This document shows, in pieces, positions 50,289 through 61,720 of a DNA stretch of 64,000 nucleotides. Each line of letters begins with the position of its first letter. The stretch's first letter is position 1. The notes below the pieces were generated by a model. The model saw only the letters and a program-made list of their open reading frames with translations, did no database searches and was not told the origin of the DNA. Origin of the DNA: Engraulis encrasicolus (Eukaryota > Chordata > Actinopteri > Clupeiformes > Engraulidae); the NCBI RefSeq assembly GCF_034702125.1, contig NC_085862.1, forward strand, positions 9,259,083-9,323,082, read 5' to 3'. The position numbers were made by a program, and so were the translations under genes.

Positions 50289-52049
50289 GACGACAACCAT
50301 TTGACTTGTTCTTGCCTGTAATTGTTCAGTCTCAGGTGTGTTAGTCAGAATGTCTGGGTTTTGGAAGATGGAAGAAATGGAATAAACGTGAAGATTTGAA
50401 TGAAACTGTGTCCTTTTGTATTACTTGTATGCATAACAAGAGTGAAAATACTTTTGAAGGAGTCATCCTGAAGAAGAACACCTTACATTAGGCCCGTAAC
50501 CCAATATGCCATAGACGTTTGTTTACCAGCTAGGGTTCGTCTTGCTGAGATGGTGAGATACTTGAAAACCATTTAAAACTATCTGATCTTCGCAGCGCAG
50601 GTGGCTGTGGCAGTGTGTGCTTTATTCAACAGGTGGTGTGTGTGTGTTCGGGAGTGAGATTAGGCTCAGGTGTCTCTGTGGTGAGGTCAGCTGGTGTATG
50701 GACCGCTGGAGAGAGCAGGTGCAGTCAGAGAAGTGTAACCTCTGTCTGTCTTTCTCCCTCCTCCTCCTCTTCCTCTCCTTCTTTCTTCTCCGCCACTACA
50801 CCTTAGCCCTCAATACTTTCCTACAAAAGCAAAGTGCAGTAAGTATACCAACATTGAAACTAAGAAAAAAAGCCTTGATATTAGGTTGGATATGGTAGTT
50901 ACTGCTATGACATAGCGATATCTCTGAAATGGGACACATTTGGACCATACAGCGTTGTCAGAGGATCAAGGAGGTATAATGAAATCCATCCTCAGTAGAA
51001 ACTCAAGTTTGACAAAATATCTAATTATTGCACTTTGCTTTTGTAGGGCAGTGTACACCTCCCTTCTCCATCATTTCCTGCACCTAATGACGCTGCTATG
51101 TTTCTATCTTTCTCTTGCCTGCCGTTCTAATCTTTTCCATCTTCACTGCTCCTCCCATCTTTTCTTCTCTTCCTTCAGTTTCACTCCTCTCCTCGATTCC
51201 TATTCTCAGTTCTGTCTCTCCCCTTCTCCTCCTCCTCCTCCTCTCCTCTGTTCTGTCTCTCCTCCTCCTCCTCTCCTCTGTTTTGTCTTTCCTCCTCCTC
51301 CTCTGCTCTGTTCTGTCTCTCCCCTCCTCCTCTCATCCTGCAGCTGCCACCCCACAGGTCAGATGGTGTCCCTGTGTTTCGCCGAAGATCCTTTCTTCAG
51401 GCCTCTCAAGAATACCACAATGTCCTGTACCTCTCTTTGGAGATATATTATTCACTGATAAGTTTAAATAGTTTACTTTACACCAGCTATTCGACGTCTT
51501 TTTCTCTCACTTAATGACTGAATTTGGCCAAAATACACATTACATTACAATACACATGCATTGCTGTCAATTATGCTCTATTTATTTTCATCATTAATAT
51601 TTTCTTCATTAACTTTGTTATCTGTAATGGCTTACTGTATGTTTACATGTAGTGTAGCCCAGGTGCAAGTTTCAGCCCCAGAATTTGGCCTATAGATTGA
51701 ATAACAGTACAGGTAATTTCACTTGTCAATGGGAAATGGTGGGATTACTGACGGGTTCCAGTGCTGAGGCTCAGAGAAATAGCATGCCACTGGTCATATG
51801 ATCAATGTTGCCAGATTGGGCTGTTTTCCGCCCAATTGGGCTGCTTAGGATGGCCGTGTGCGGGAAAAAATGGCATTTAGCAGAAAAACCCGCCCAATTT
51901 TTGCCATAGAAATCAATAGAATTGGGTGGGATTTTGTGCTTCTAGGCGGGTTTTGAGCCCAAGTAAAAAAAAAGTGTACTTAATATATACTTAATAAGTA
52001 CGTTTTATTGTATTTAAAGTGTACTTCAAAAGTGTGTATTTAAAGAATG

Positions 52050-53100
52050 TTATTTTGGGACAACTTATAGTATACTTAAATGTACTTGAAATATAATTAA
52101 GTAGAGCTTAAACACATTTTAAGTTGACTTTTTTGTACTAAAATTAAACTTTGTATAAGTGTACTTAATATACTAAAAATATATTTAACTTTAAGTACAT
52201 TATAAGTATACTAACCAAGTCACTTTAAAATGTGTTTAATGTTTACTTTAGCATGCGGATAAGTACATTTTAAGTACATTAGAAATCTATTTTAACGTCA
52301 TGAGAAAGTACTTTATAGTATACTGCAGAAGTATATACTTAAGTTGTGTTATTTTGGGACAACTTATAGTATACTTAAATACACTTGAAATATAATTAAG
52401 TAGAGCTTAATCACATTTTAAGTTGACTTTTTTGTACTAAAATCAAACTTTGTACAAGTGTACTTAGTATACTAAAAACATACTTAATTTTAAGTACATT
52501 ATAAGTATACTAACCGAATCACTTTAAAATGTGTTTAATGTGAACTTTAGCATGTGGATAAGTGCATTTTAAGTACATTAGAAATCTATTTTAACGTCAT
52601 GAGAAAGTACTTTATAGTATACTGCAGAAGTACATACTTAAGTTGTGTTATTTTGGGACAACTTATAGTATACTTAAATACACTTGAAATATAATTAAGT
52701 AGAGCTTAATCACATTTTAAGTTGATTTTTTTGTACTAAAATCAAACTTTGTACAAGTGTACTTAATATACTAAAAATATATTTAACTTTAAGTACATTA
52801 TAAGTATACTAACCAAGTCACTTTAAAATGTGTTTAATGTGAACTTTAGCATGCGGATAAGCACATTTTAAGTACATTAGAAATCTATTTCAATGTCATG
52901 AGAAAGTACTTTATAGTATACTGCAGAAGTACATACTTAAGTTGTGTTATTTTGGGACAACTTATAGTATACTTAAATACACTTGAAATATAATTAAGTA
53001 GAGCTTAATCACATTTTAAGTTGACTTTTTTGTACTAAAATCAAACTTTGTACAAGTGTACTTAATATACTAAAAACATACTTACTTTAAGTACATTTCA
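52050..53100. repeat. 299-bp AT-rich tandem repeat, about 3.5 units
   Basis: The marker ttattttgggacaacttata starts at 52050, 52349, 52648 and 52947, a period of 299. Units are rich in acttaagtac-like self-complementary motifs. A further copy at 53830-53923 is interrupted by the retrotransposons and resumes at 59341. Confidence 0.93.
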
Positions 53101-53354
53101 AATATATTCACAAAAATTGCTTTAAGTACATTTTAAGTGTATTGACTCTAAATGTATTTTAAGTATACTACAAGTAGATTTTACTTTAAGCACATTTCAA
53201 ATATATTTATTTTAAGTACACTTTAAATATATTTCAAAAGTATATGAAAAAAACATTAATTTAATCACCAGTTACTCATTTCCATTGTACATTGTCTTGT
53301 TCACAACCATCAGCCATTCACATGAACCTTCCTTTCACCTTCACTTCAGACAAC

Positions 53355-53440
53355 AACCACTGCCTTAACCTGGATTCGAACCCACAATTCACTGAACCAC
53401 AGACCTGCACTCTAACCACTAGACCACAACTACCTGTTCT
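53355..53440 (-). repeat. tRNA-like sequence (SINE head or decayed tRNA)
   Basis: On the minus strand an A-box-like tggtctagtggttagagtg (53409-53427) is followed by a perfect B box ggttcgaatcc (53372-53382) at tRNA-like spacing. I cannot fold a full cloverleaf with confidence, so a tRNA-derived SINE head is more likely. Confidence 0.6.
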
Positions 53441-54121
53441 TTGACAGGCACAATTACGTTCTTGAAGTAATAGTCTTGAGTAGTACACTTTAAGTATACT
53501 TTTATATACTTAATTATAATACTTAGAAATCATTGGTGGTGGTATGCTTTTATCAAATTAAAGACACCAAAAAGTACACTTAAAGTGCACTTAATACACT
53601 AATAACACAACTTAAGTACAGACTTCAGTATTGTGCTTAAAAGTTTAATAGGTAAGGCCTTACATGCCTTTTTAAGATCTGTTTGTGCTCTTCAACATGG
53701 TGTTTTTACCATGAAAATACATTAACAAAATGGAAGGTGGAAGGTTATTTAATGTTACAAAGCATAATGAATAAATAAACCTAGGTTAAAATACACTAAA
53801 ATGATGGTTTAAAAAAGTACCCAGGTGAAAAAAGTGTACTTAATATACTTAATAAGTATGTATTTTTGTATTTAAAATATACTTCAAAAGTGTGTATTTA
53901 AAGAATGTTATTTTGGGACAACTAATAGATGATAGCACAGGTACGGGTACCTGCATGGCGTTTCCGCCTGACGCACCTCCGCCGGTGCCAGTAAGGTAGC
54001 TGCAGGGTCGTCAGCCGGGAGCCACCCCATATCATTGATGTTTCGCTCCATTATTCCCGGAACATCTCAGGGTGGTGGAGCAACGGCAGGGACGTCTCCC
54101 TGCCGCCCCCTGCAGCTACCC

Positions 54122-57100
54122 CTAGGACCCCTCTTTCCCCCATGACCTGTCCCTCCTTCTCAGCCATAGCCAGAAGCTGGCTCTTTCAGCTTCTTCTGCC
54201 AATTCCTTGGCTGCCCTCTTCAGTTTTGGGCCGGTGACCCCCATCCTCCTCATAAAGCGCTGGATGGAAGTTCCAAATAACCCCCTGCAGCCCACCTCCA
54301 CAGGAAAGATGTTGGCTGTCCAATCAGCCTCTCGGCACTCGGCTACCAGCTCAGTGTACTTCTCCTTCTTCCTTTCGAAGGCCGCTTCCATACCACCCTC
54401 CCAAGGGACGGTGAGCTCTGCCATGAGCACTGTTTTGGCTGCAGGGGACCAAAGGATAACGTCTGGTCTGAGCGAGGTGGTAGTTATCTCCGGTGGAAAC
54501 TTGAGCTGCTGGTCAAGGTCCACCTTCAGATTCCAGTCGCATCCCGGTGTTAGTAGTGCTGGTCTTTGGCTGATGTTCTGAGCTCCCGCCCCTTGCTGTA
54601 CGAAGTGGATCAGGGTCCGTGACTTTGATGGATGGTCTTTGGCAGCTTCCAGCCTCCGTGCCTCGAGGATCTCTGCCAGCTTTCGCAAGACCTGGTCATG
54701 CCGCCACCTATATCTGCCCTGGGCCAGCGCTGTCTTGCAACTGGACAGGATGTGCTGCAAACTTGGGTTTGGGGCGTTGCAAAGGTGGCAACTTTCATCT
54801 GAGCCATACCACTGGCTCAGATTACTTGGGCTGGGAAGAGTGTCATAAGTGGCCCTAATAAGAAAGCTAAGCCTTGCTTGAGGCATCTTCCAAATGTCGG
54901 GCCACTTGATGGTCCTGTTGACCACTCCTTCCCAGGTTGTCCATTGGCCTTGCTGCGACTGACTGAGTGCTTTGATCTTGTACTGATCTTCTTCGCTCCT
55001 GACCACCTCTTCGATCACCAGTTGTTTCCTTTCCTTTCTTGTGGCTTTAGACCAGAACTTGGGGGGTTCTCCCCACCCCAAGCCGGCTCTCCCAGACTGT
55101 GTCCTGACCACCTCTTCGATCACCAGTTGTTTCCTTTCCTTTCTTGTGGCTTTAGACCAGAACTTGGGGGGTTCTCCCCACCCCAAGCCGGCTCTCCCAG
55201 ACTGTGTCCTGCCCACAATCTCTTTGTGCCTGAGCCTGCTGATGGCCTGGTCAACAGCCTCTTCTGCCCTCCATTTGCGTCCTGTTCGAACAGGTGCTTT
55301 GTTGTTTTTCACAAATGGGTCAGTTGAGTTTCTCAGCTCCAGGACAAGCCTTGCCTTCTCCTGCTTGTAGCCTAGGCTGATAGACTTCAAAGGCAGTTGG
55401 AGCATGTTTCTCCCAAACAGGCCTACGTTGGACAGGCTCCGAGGTAAGCCTAGCCACTTACGGACGAAGCTGTTGGCTTTGGCATCCATCTTCTCTACCG
55501 TGGACGAGGTGATCTCGCACATCTTCAGGGGCCACATGAGACGCTGGTAGAGGGTGAACTGATAGCACCAGACCTTGAGCTTGCCTGGCAGGTAGCACTT
55601 ATCAATCCTCCCAAGTCCGTCCGCAAGCTGCTGCATGATGGTGGCAGGCATGTGGGTGTCGGACAGGTCGGCCGTGTACTGCCTTCCCAAGCTTCGGACT
55701 GGTTGTTCAGCCAGGAGTGGGATCCTTTCCCCGTTCACTGTGAAGGAGATGAGATCATTTCTGGCCCCTTTCCTAATCGAGAGACTGCGGGACTTTGATG
55801 GTTTGATGCGCATCCTGGCCCATCCAAGGAGTTCCTCGAACCTCTTCAAGAGCCTGGCAGTACATGGAGCAGTTTGTAAGAGGCTGGTTACATCATCCAT
55901 GTAGCTCCGCAGGGGTGGTAGCCGCTGGCCAGATTGTGATTTTACTCCTCGTCCCATCTGCCTCCCGCCAATCAAGATCACCTCAAAGGCTGCCGTGAAG
56001 ATGATGGGAGAGACGGAGCAGCCCATTGCAATCCCTTTCTGGAGTTGGTGCCAGCTGGTGGTTGTTGCCTGTGTGGTATAGCAAACTTGGAAACTGCTGA
56101 AATAGTTGGAAATCAGCCTCTGGATGCAGGTTGGAATGTGGAAGAATTCTAGGGCAAAGGTGATGAGTTGGTGAGGGACAGAGCCATAGGCGTTTTCCAG
56201 ATCCAGCCAAACCACGTGGAGGTCAGACTTCTCCCGCTTGGCTGTCTGAATCTGATCCCAAATCATGGCTGAATGTTCAACGCAGCCCGGGAATCCTGGG
56301 ATGCCCGCTTTTTGGCAACTGGTGTCAATGTACTTGTTCTCCAAGAGATAGTTGGTAATTCTCTTTGCCACCACTGCGAAGAACATTTTGCCTTCCACGT
56401 TCAGTAAGGCAATTCCCCTGAACTGGCTGATGTTGCTTGAGTCCTGTTCTTTTGGGATGAAGGTGGTTATGGCTCTAGTCCACTCAGATGGAATAGCTTG
56501 ATTCTTCCATGCAACTTGCATCAGTTTCCAAAGGAGCTTCAGCACCATTGGGCAGTTCTTATATACCCTGTAAGGTACGCCATTAGGACCTGGTGCTGAG
56601 GCAGATCTTGCCTTCTCTACCAGCTTCCTGATCTCAGTCAACCTTGGTGGTGTTGTGTCGAACTGAGATTCTGGCTCAGCAGGGCGGGGCACGTATCCTG
56701 GCGAACCGAGAGGGATGTTCCTCTCCTGATCGCTTAGCTGGCTCTTCATGTGCTCTTCCAGCTCCTGTGCTGTGGCCTCCAACTTTCCATTCTTTTTCTC
56801 CTCAAGGAGGCTTCTGGCGAACTTGAAGGGGTCCTGGAAGAACTTTGTCCTCTCTTTCTCCTTCCTGCTCCTCCGTCTTCGAATGCGCTCCGCCCTCCGC
56901 AAGGTGGCAAGTTTAGTTCTGATTTGGGTCCAGATAGCGTTAAGCCCTTCCTTCTCGCTGTCCGCCGCCTTCCTCCAGGCCTTCCTGAGAGACCTCCTAT
57001 ACTTCACAAGATTGTGAATCTCCCTCTCGCGTCTCCCTGGCTCCCTGGGCGTGTACCTCCTCCCCGTCATTTCTCCAAACCTCTCCTTGCCTTCTTCGTA

Positions 57101-57628
57101 GATGATATTCCCAAAGAGGTTCAGCTTGGTGGTTACGCTGCCGAGTAGGGATTTTCCAAGGATGACATGCAAGTCTTGGTCGAAGCTCCTCCATGCCTCT
57201 TTGTCACTGGCTTTGGGCCATCTGACTTTAGATTTACGGATAGGCTTCTCCCTCCTTGGTGGTGTTGGGGTTTCGCTGCTGCGGGTCTCCTCCTGATACT
57301 CATTATGGGGGGTAGGCACTAGTTGTTGTAGATGCTCCTGCTGCTGGGAAAGGCACTCTTCTTCCCTCTGGCCATCTGCAATGTTGGAAACAGCAACACT
57401 GTGGTGCTCAACCTGGTTCTGTCTCCTGCTTGTCTCATCTGCCGGGGCAGTGCAAGATTGCATCTGGCTTGTTCCTCCGCACTTTGCCTTCCCTTGGTGG
57501 ATACGCAGGCCCCTATGAGTAGTCACGTTTGACCACCCGCAGCTGCATTTTCTCAGGGTCCGTTGCTCATTAGTGATTGCCGTTCCAGTTCGTGCCATGT
57601 TATCCGTCCGGTTTGGTCCATCTTCCAT
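54122..57628 (-). CDS. Non-LTR retrotransposon polyprotein with REL-type endonuclease
   Basis: An uninterrupted 1,168-aa ORF. Near residue 28 is a zinc-finger-like CSCGW...HRGLRIH...C, a likely nucleic-acid-binding domain. The central reverse transcriptase has FRGIALLN, VVWLDLENAYGSVPHQL, GIAMGCSVSPIIF and the catalytic YMDD. After it comes the CCHC knuckle CHLCNAPNPSLQHILSSC and then RPDVILW...AELTVPWE, the layout of the restriction-like endonuclease of the R2, NeSL and HERO groups. Such proteins nick target DNA and reverse-transcribe their RNA at the nick. All key motifs are present, so it may be active. Between the two enzymatic parts, near residues 806-876, a 35-residue block is duplicated. 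Clade is tentative. Confidence 0.88.
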   Translation of the reverse strand: MEDGPNRTDNMARTGTAITNEQRTLRKCSCGWSNVTTHRGLRIHQGKAKCGGTSQMQSCTAPADETSRRQNQVEHHSVAVSNIADGQREEECLSQQQEHLQQLVPTPHNEYQEETRSSETPTPPRREKPIRKSKVRWPKASDKEAWRSFDQDLHVILGKSLLGSVTTKLNLFGNIIYEEGKERFGEMTGRRYTPREPGRREREIHNLVKYRRSLRKAWRKAADSEKEGLNAIWTQIRTKLATLRRAERIRRRRSRKEKERTKFFQDPFKFARSLLEEKKNGKLEATAQELEEHMKSQLSDQERNIPLGSPGYVPRPAEPESQFDTTPPRLTEIRKLVEKARSASAPGPNGVPYRVYKNCPMVLKLLWKLMQVAWKNQAIPSEWTRAITTFIPKEQDSSNISQFRGIALLNVEGKMFFAVVAKRITNYLLENKYIDTSCQKAGIPGFPGCVEHSAMIWDQIQTAKREKSDLHVVWLDLENAYGSVPHQLITFALEFFHIPTCIQRLISNYFSSFQVCYTTQATTTSWHQLQKGIAMGCSVSPIIFTAAFEVILIGGRQMGRGVKSQSGQRLPPLRSYMDDVTSLLQTAPCTARLLKRFEELLGWARMRIKPSKSRSLSIRKGARNDLISFTVNGERIPLLAEQPVRSLGRQYTADLSDTHMPATIMQQLADGLGRIDKCYLPGKLKVWCYQFTLYQRLMWPLKMCEITSSTVEKMDAKANSFVRKWLGLPRSLSNVGLFGRNMLQLPLKSISLGYKQEKARLVLELRNSTDPFVKNNKAPVRTGRKWRAEEAVDQAISRLRHKEIVGRTQSGRAGLGWGEPPKFWSKATRKERKQLVIEEVVRTQSGRAGLGWGEPPKFWSKATRKERKQLVIEEVVRSEEDQYKIKALSQSQQGQWTTWEGVVNRTIKWPDIWKMPQARLSFLIRATYDTLPSPSNLSQWYGSDESCHLCNAPNPSLQHILSSCKTALAQGRYRWRHDQVLRKLAEILEARRLEAAKDHPSKSRTLIHFVQQGAGAQNISQRPALLTPGCDWNLKVDLDQQLKFPPEITTTSLRPDVILWSPAAKTVLMAELTVPWEGGMEAAFERKKEKYTELVAECREADWTANIFPVEVGCRGLFGTSIQRFMRRMGVTGPKLKRAAKELAEEAERASFWLWLRRRDRSWGKEGS
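55001..55210 (-). repeat. 105-bp perfect tandem duplication within the retrotransposon ORF
   Basis: Units 55001-55105 and 55106-55210 are identical. Because 105 is divisible by three the frame is kept. Copy 2 has a single unit, so the single form is ancestral. Confidence 0.97.
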
Positions 57629-57850
57629 CCCGCCTCTCGGTGGACCTTCGGGCTGTTTTTCCTTTGTTGTGCTCGTAGTTAGTTAGGGCTGTCCTGTGTC
57701 ACTTGACAAGGACCTGTGGGGTGGGTAACTAGCCCGTCCACACCCGGTGCAGTCTTTCCTGCTGCCAGTCAGTCTTCCCTGACCGCCCTCCAGTCTTTCC
57801 TGGATGCCAACTGCCCTGTTCGCAGTAGTCACTGGTGATCCAGAATAGCA

Positions 57851-59315
57851 AGATGATAGCACAGATACGGGTACCTGCATGGCGTTTCCGCCTGACGCAC
57901 CTCCGCCGGTGCCAGTAAGGTAGCTGCAGGGTCGTCAGCCGGGAGCCACCCCATATCATTGATGTTTCGCTCCATTATTCCCGGAACATCTCAGGGTGGT
58001 GGAGCAACGGCAGGGACGTCTCCCTGCCGCCCCCTGCAGCTACCCCTAGGACCCCTCTTTCCCCCATGACCTGTCCCTCCTTCTCAGCCATAGCCAGAAG
58101 CTGGCTCTTTCAGCTTCTTCTGCCAATTCCTTGGCTGCCCTCTTCAGTTTTGGGCCGGTGACCCCCATCCTCCTCATAAAGCGCTGGATGGAAGTTCCAA
58201 TAAACCCCCTGCAGCCCACCTCCACAGGAAAGATGTTGGCTGTCCAATCAGCCTCTCGGCACTCGGCTACCAGCTCAGTGTACTTCTCCTTCTTCCTTTC
58301 GAAGGCCGCTTCCATACCACCCTCCCAAGGGACGGTGAGCTCTGCCATGAGCACTGTTTTGGCTGCAGGGGACCAAAGGATAACGTCTGGTCTGAGCGAG
58401 GTGGTAGTTATCTCCGGTGGAAACTTGAGCTGCTGGTCAAGGTCCACCTTCAGATTCCAGTCGCATCCCGGTGTTAGTAGTGCTGGTCTTTGGCTGATGT
58501 TCTGAGCTCCCGCCCCTTGCTGTACGAAGTGGATCAGGGTCCGTGACTTTGATGGATGGTCTTTGGCAGCTTCCAGCCTCCGTGCCTCGAGGATCTCTGC
58601 CAGCTTTCGCAAGACCTGGTCATGCCGCCACCTATATCTGCCCTGGGCCAGCGCTGTCTTGCAACTGGACAGGATGTGCTGCAAACTTGGGTTTGGGGCG
58701 TTGCAAAGGTGGCAACTTTCATCTGAGCCATACCACTGGCTCAGATTACTTGGGCTGGGAAGAGTGTCATAAGTGGCCCTAATAAGAAAGCTAAGCCTTG
58801 CTTGAGGCATCTTCCAAATGTCGGGCCACTTGATGGTCCTGTTGACCACTCCTTCCCAGGTTGTCCATTGGCCTTGCTGCGACTGACTGAGTGCTTTGAT
58901 CTTGTACTGATCTTCTTCGCTCCTGACCACCTCTTCGATCACCAGTTGTTTCCTTTCCTTTCTTGTGGCTTTAGACCAGAACTTGGGGGGTTCTCCCCAC
59001 CCCAAGCCGGCTCTCCCAGACTGTGTCCTGCCCACAATCTCTTTGTGCCTGAGCCTGCTGATGGCCTGGTCAACAGCCTCTTCTGCCCTCCATTTGCGTC
59101 CTGTTCGAACAGGTGCTTTGTTGTTTTTCACAAATGGGTCAGTTGAGTTTCTCAGCTCCAGGACAAGCCTTGCCTTCTCCTGCTTGTAGCCTAGGCTGAT
59201 AGACTTCAAAGGCAGTTGGAGCATGTTTCTCCCAAACAGGCCTACGTTGGACAGGCTCCGAGGTAAGCCTAGCCACTTACGGACGAAGCTGTTGGCTTTG
59301 GCATCCATCTTCTCT
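57851..59315 (-). mobile_element. 5'-truncated R2/HERO-type retrotransposon, copy 2
   Basis: Nearly identical to the 3' 1.5 kb of copy 1, with a few substitutions (for example near 57865 and 58200) and no 105-bp duplication. Same orientation. It stops at 59315 inside the coding region and is followed by 59316-59340, which repeats catccatcttctcttat, before the AT-rich repeat resumes. Confidence 0.9.
58046..59315 (-). pseudogene. Truncated retrotransposon ORF of copy 2
   Basis: Encodes about the last 420 residues: the CCHC knuckle and endonuclease, without reverse transcriptase. The frame is open to the truncation. It lacks the domain needed for retrotransposition, so it is a dead copy although not mutated. 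Confidence 0.9.
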
Positions 59316-59479
59316 TATCCATCCATCTTCTCTTATCTCTCTTATAGTATACTTAAATACACTTGAAATATAATTAAGTAGAGCTTTAACACATTTTAAG
59401 TTGACTTTTTGGTACTAAAAATCAAACTTTGTACAAGTGTACTTAATATACTAAAATCATACTTAACTTTAAGTACGTT

Positions 59480-61720
59480 TCAAATATTCTTTCTAATACC
59501 AAACTTTAGCACATTACTTTTAAAATACAAATACACTTAAAATACACTTAAAATATACTACACTAACAGTATGTTTTCAAATACAACACTTAAGCACATT
59601 ACTTTAAAAATACAAATACACTTAAAATACACTTGAAGTGGTTCAAGACAACAAGAAAAATAACATAAAATCTTTATAAGTGAGTACATTTCATTAAAGA
59701 CAATTAATATTATTGTCAAAAAGGCAATATAGTAAGTATGCAAAAAAATATGCATATTTGTAAAGGTCGTAAAATAAAGTTTAGGTATATATAACTGATA
59801 ATGTATATTTTCTAACACTATGTTCATTTTTTAAGAACAAAGTTTAATACATTAAACTAGCAGTACATTTTCTAATACCATACATTACTATAATGGTGTA
59901 CTGTGTATGATTTTTTGTAGTTTATTTCCAAAATTCATGCTGGAAAAAGGGGAGTCATTCATCATCATCATAAATTGAGGTTCTTGTCCATGTTCCAGAT
60001 ATAGACATTTTTTGCTAGGAAAATGACTGTACTTTGGCCAGTAATTAGTTTATTTATTTTGTAAATATAGTTACAATACATTTAAATACACAACACTAAT
60101 AGTGTATTTTCTAAAAACAATCTTTAGCACATTACTTTAAAAATACAAATGTACTTAAAATACATTTAAATACAATACACTAATAGTGTATTTTATAACA
60201 CTACACTTTAACACATTACTTTTAAAATATAAATGTACTTAAAATAGACTTAAAATATAATATACTAATAGTATATTTAACAATACCACACTTAAGCACA
60301 TTACTTTAAAAATACAAATGTATTTACAATACATTTAAATACAACACACTAATAGTGTATTTTTTAATAAAACACTTTAGCACATTACTTTTAAAATACA
60401 AATGTACTTAAAATAGACTTTAAATAGAATATACTAATAGTATATTTAACAATACCACACTTTAGCACATTACTTTAAAAATACAAATGTATTTACAATA
60501 CATTTAAATACAATACACTAATAGTGTATTTTATAATACTACACTTTAACACATTACTTTTAAAATACAAATGTACTTACAATACATTTAAATACAATAC
60601 ACTAATAGTGTATTTTATAATACTACATTTAAGTACATAACTTTTAAAATACAAAGATACTTAAAATACACTTAAAATATAATACACTAATAGTATACTT
60701 TATGATGCTACACTTTAGCACATTACTTTTAAAATACAAATGTACTTAAAATACATTTAAATAGAATATACTAATAGTATATTTAACAATACCACACTTT
60801 AGCACATTACTTTAAAAATACAAATGTATTTATAATACATTTAAATACAATACACTAATAGTGTATTTTATAATACTACACGTTAACACATTACTTTTAA
60901 AATACAAATGTACTTTAAATAGACTTAAAATTGAATATACTACTAGTATAATTAACAATACCACACTTAAGCCCATTACTTTTAAAATACAAATGTACTT
61001 AAAATATATTTAAATACAATACAATAATAGTGTATTTCATAACACTACACTTAAGTACATGACTTTTAAAATACAATTGTACTAACAATACATTTAAATA
61101 CAATACACTAATAGTGTATTTTATAATACTACACTTAAGTACATAACTTTTTAAAATACAAAGATACTTAAAATACACTTAAAATATAATACACTAACAG
61201 TATACTGTATAATGCTACACTTTAGCACATTACTTTTAAAATACAAATGTACTTAAATTAGACTTAAAATACAATATACTAATAGTATATTTGACAATAC
61301 TACACTTTAGCACATTACTTTTAAAATACAAATGTACTTAAAATACATTTAAATACAATACATTAATAGTGTACTTTATAATACTACACTTAAGTACATA
61401 ACTTTTAAAATGCAAAGATACTTAAAATACACTTAAAGTATAATACACTAATAGTATACTTTATAATGCTACACTTTAGCACATTACTTTTAAAATACAA
61501 ATATACTTGAAATACATTTAAAATATAATACACTAATAGTATATTTGACAATACTACACTTAGCACATTACTTTTAAAATACAAATATACTTAAAATACA
61601 TTTAAAGTACAATACACTAACAGTATATTTGATAAAACTATATTTAAGTACATAACTTTAATAATACAAATTATTTTAAAATATATTTAAAATACACTTA
61701 ACTATAAGTATATTTTTAAA
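59480..61720. repeat. AT-rich tandem repeat of about 84 bp, roughly 25 units
   Basis: The markers gcacattactttaaaaata and cactaatagtgtatttt return every 81-85 bp. Units are diverged from one another and internally palindromic. Different in period from the 299-bp repeat on the left, but with the same acttaa-rich character. Confidence 0.88.

Larger units (their letters stand above)
47392..51794. other. FAM174C 3' untranslated region and intergenic DNA
   Basis: No supported coding exon. Contents are MITEs at 47857, 48300 and 50086, a possible late polyadenylation signal aataaa at 50381-50386, short GT repeats near 49826, and TCC-rich DNA at 51215-51345. Confidence 0.55.
53927..57850 (-). mobile_element. 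Full-length R2/HERO-type non-LTR retrotransposon, copy 1
   Basis: About 3.9 kb, transcribed leftwards: a 5' leader of about 220 bp (57850-57629), one ORF, and a 3' leader of about 195 bp. Its right end abuts the 3' end of copy 2. Its left end joins the 299-bp repeat at gggacaact (53923), with 53924-53926 aat at the joint. No LTRs. Confidence 0.85.

Noticed and set aside
50615..51471. Possible further gene after FAM174C
   Set aside because: Frames of 60 to 172 residues come from TCC- and CT-rich sequence. There are no convincing splice-linked exons or family motifs.
54207..55327. + strand frames of 65 to 149 residues across the retrotransposon
   Set aside because: They mirror the minus-strand ORF and are duplicated identically at 58131-59189. 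No domain is visible.
53927..59315. Two independent retrotransposon insertions
   Set aside because: There is no host DNA or target duplication at the internal joint and only one interrupted repeat unit around the pair. I kept this as the alternative to template jumping, not as the main reading.
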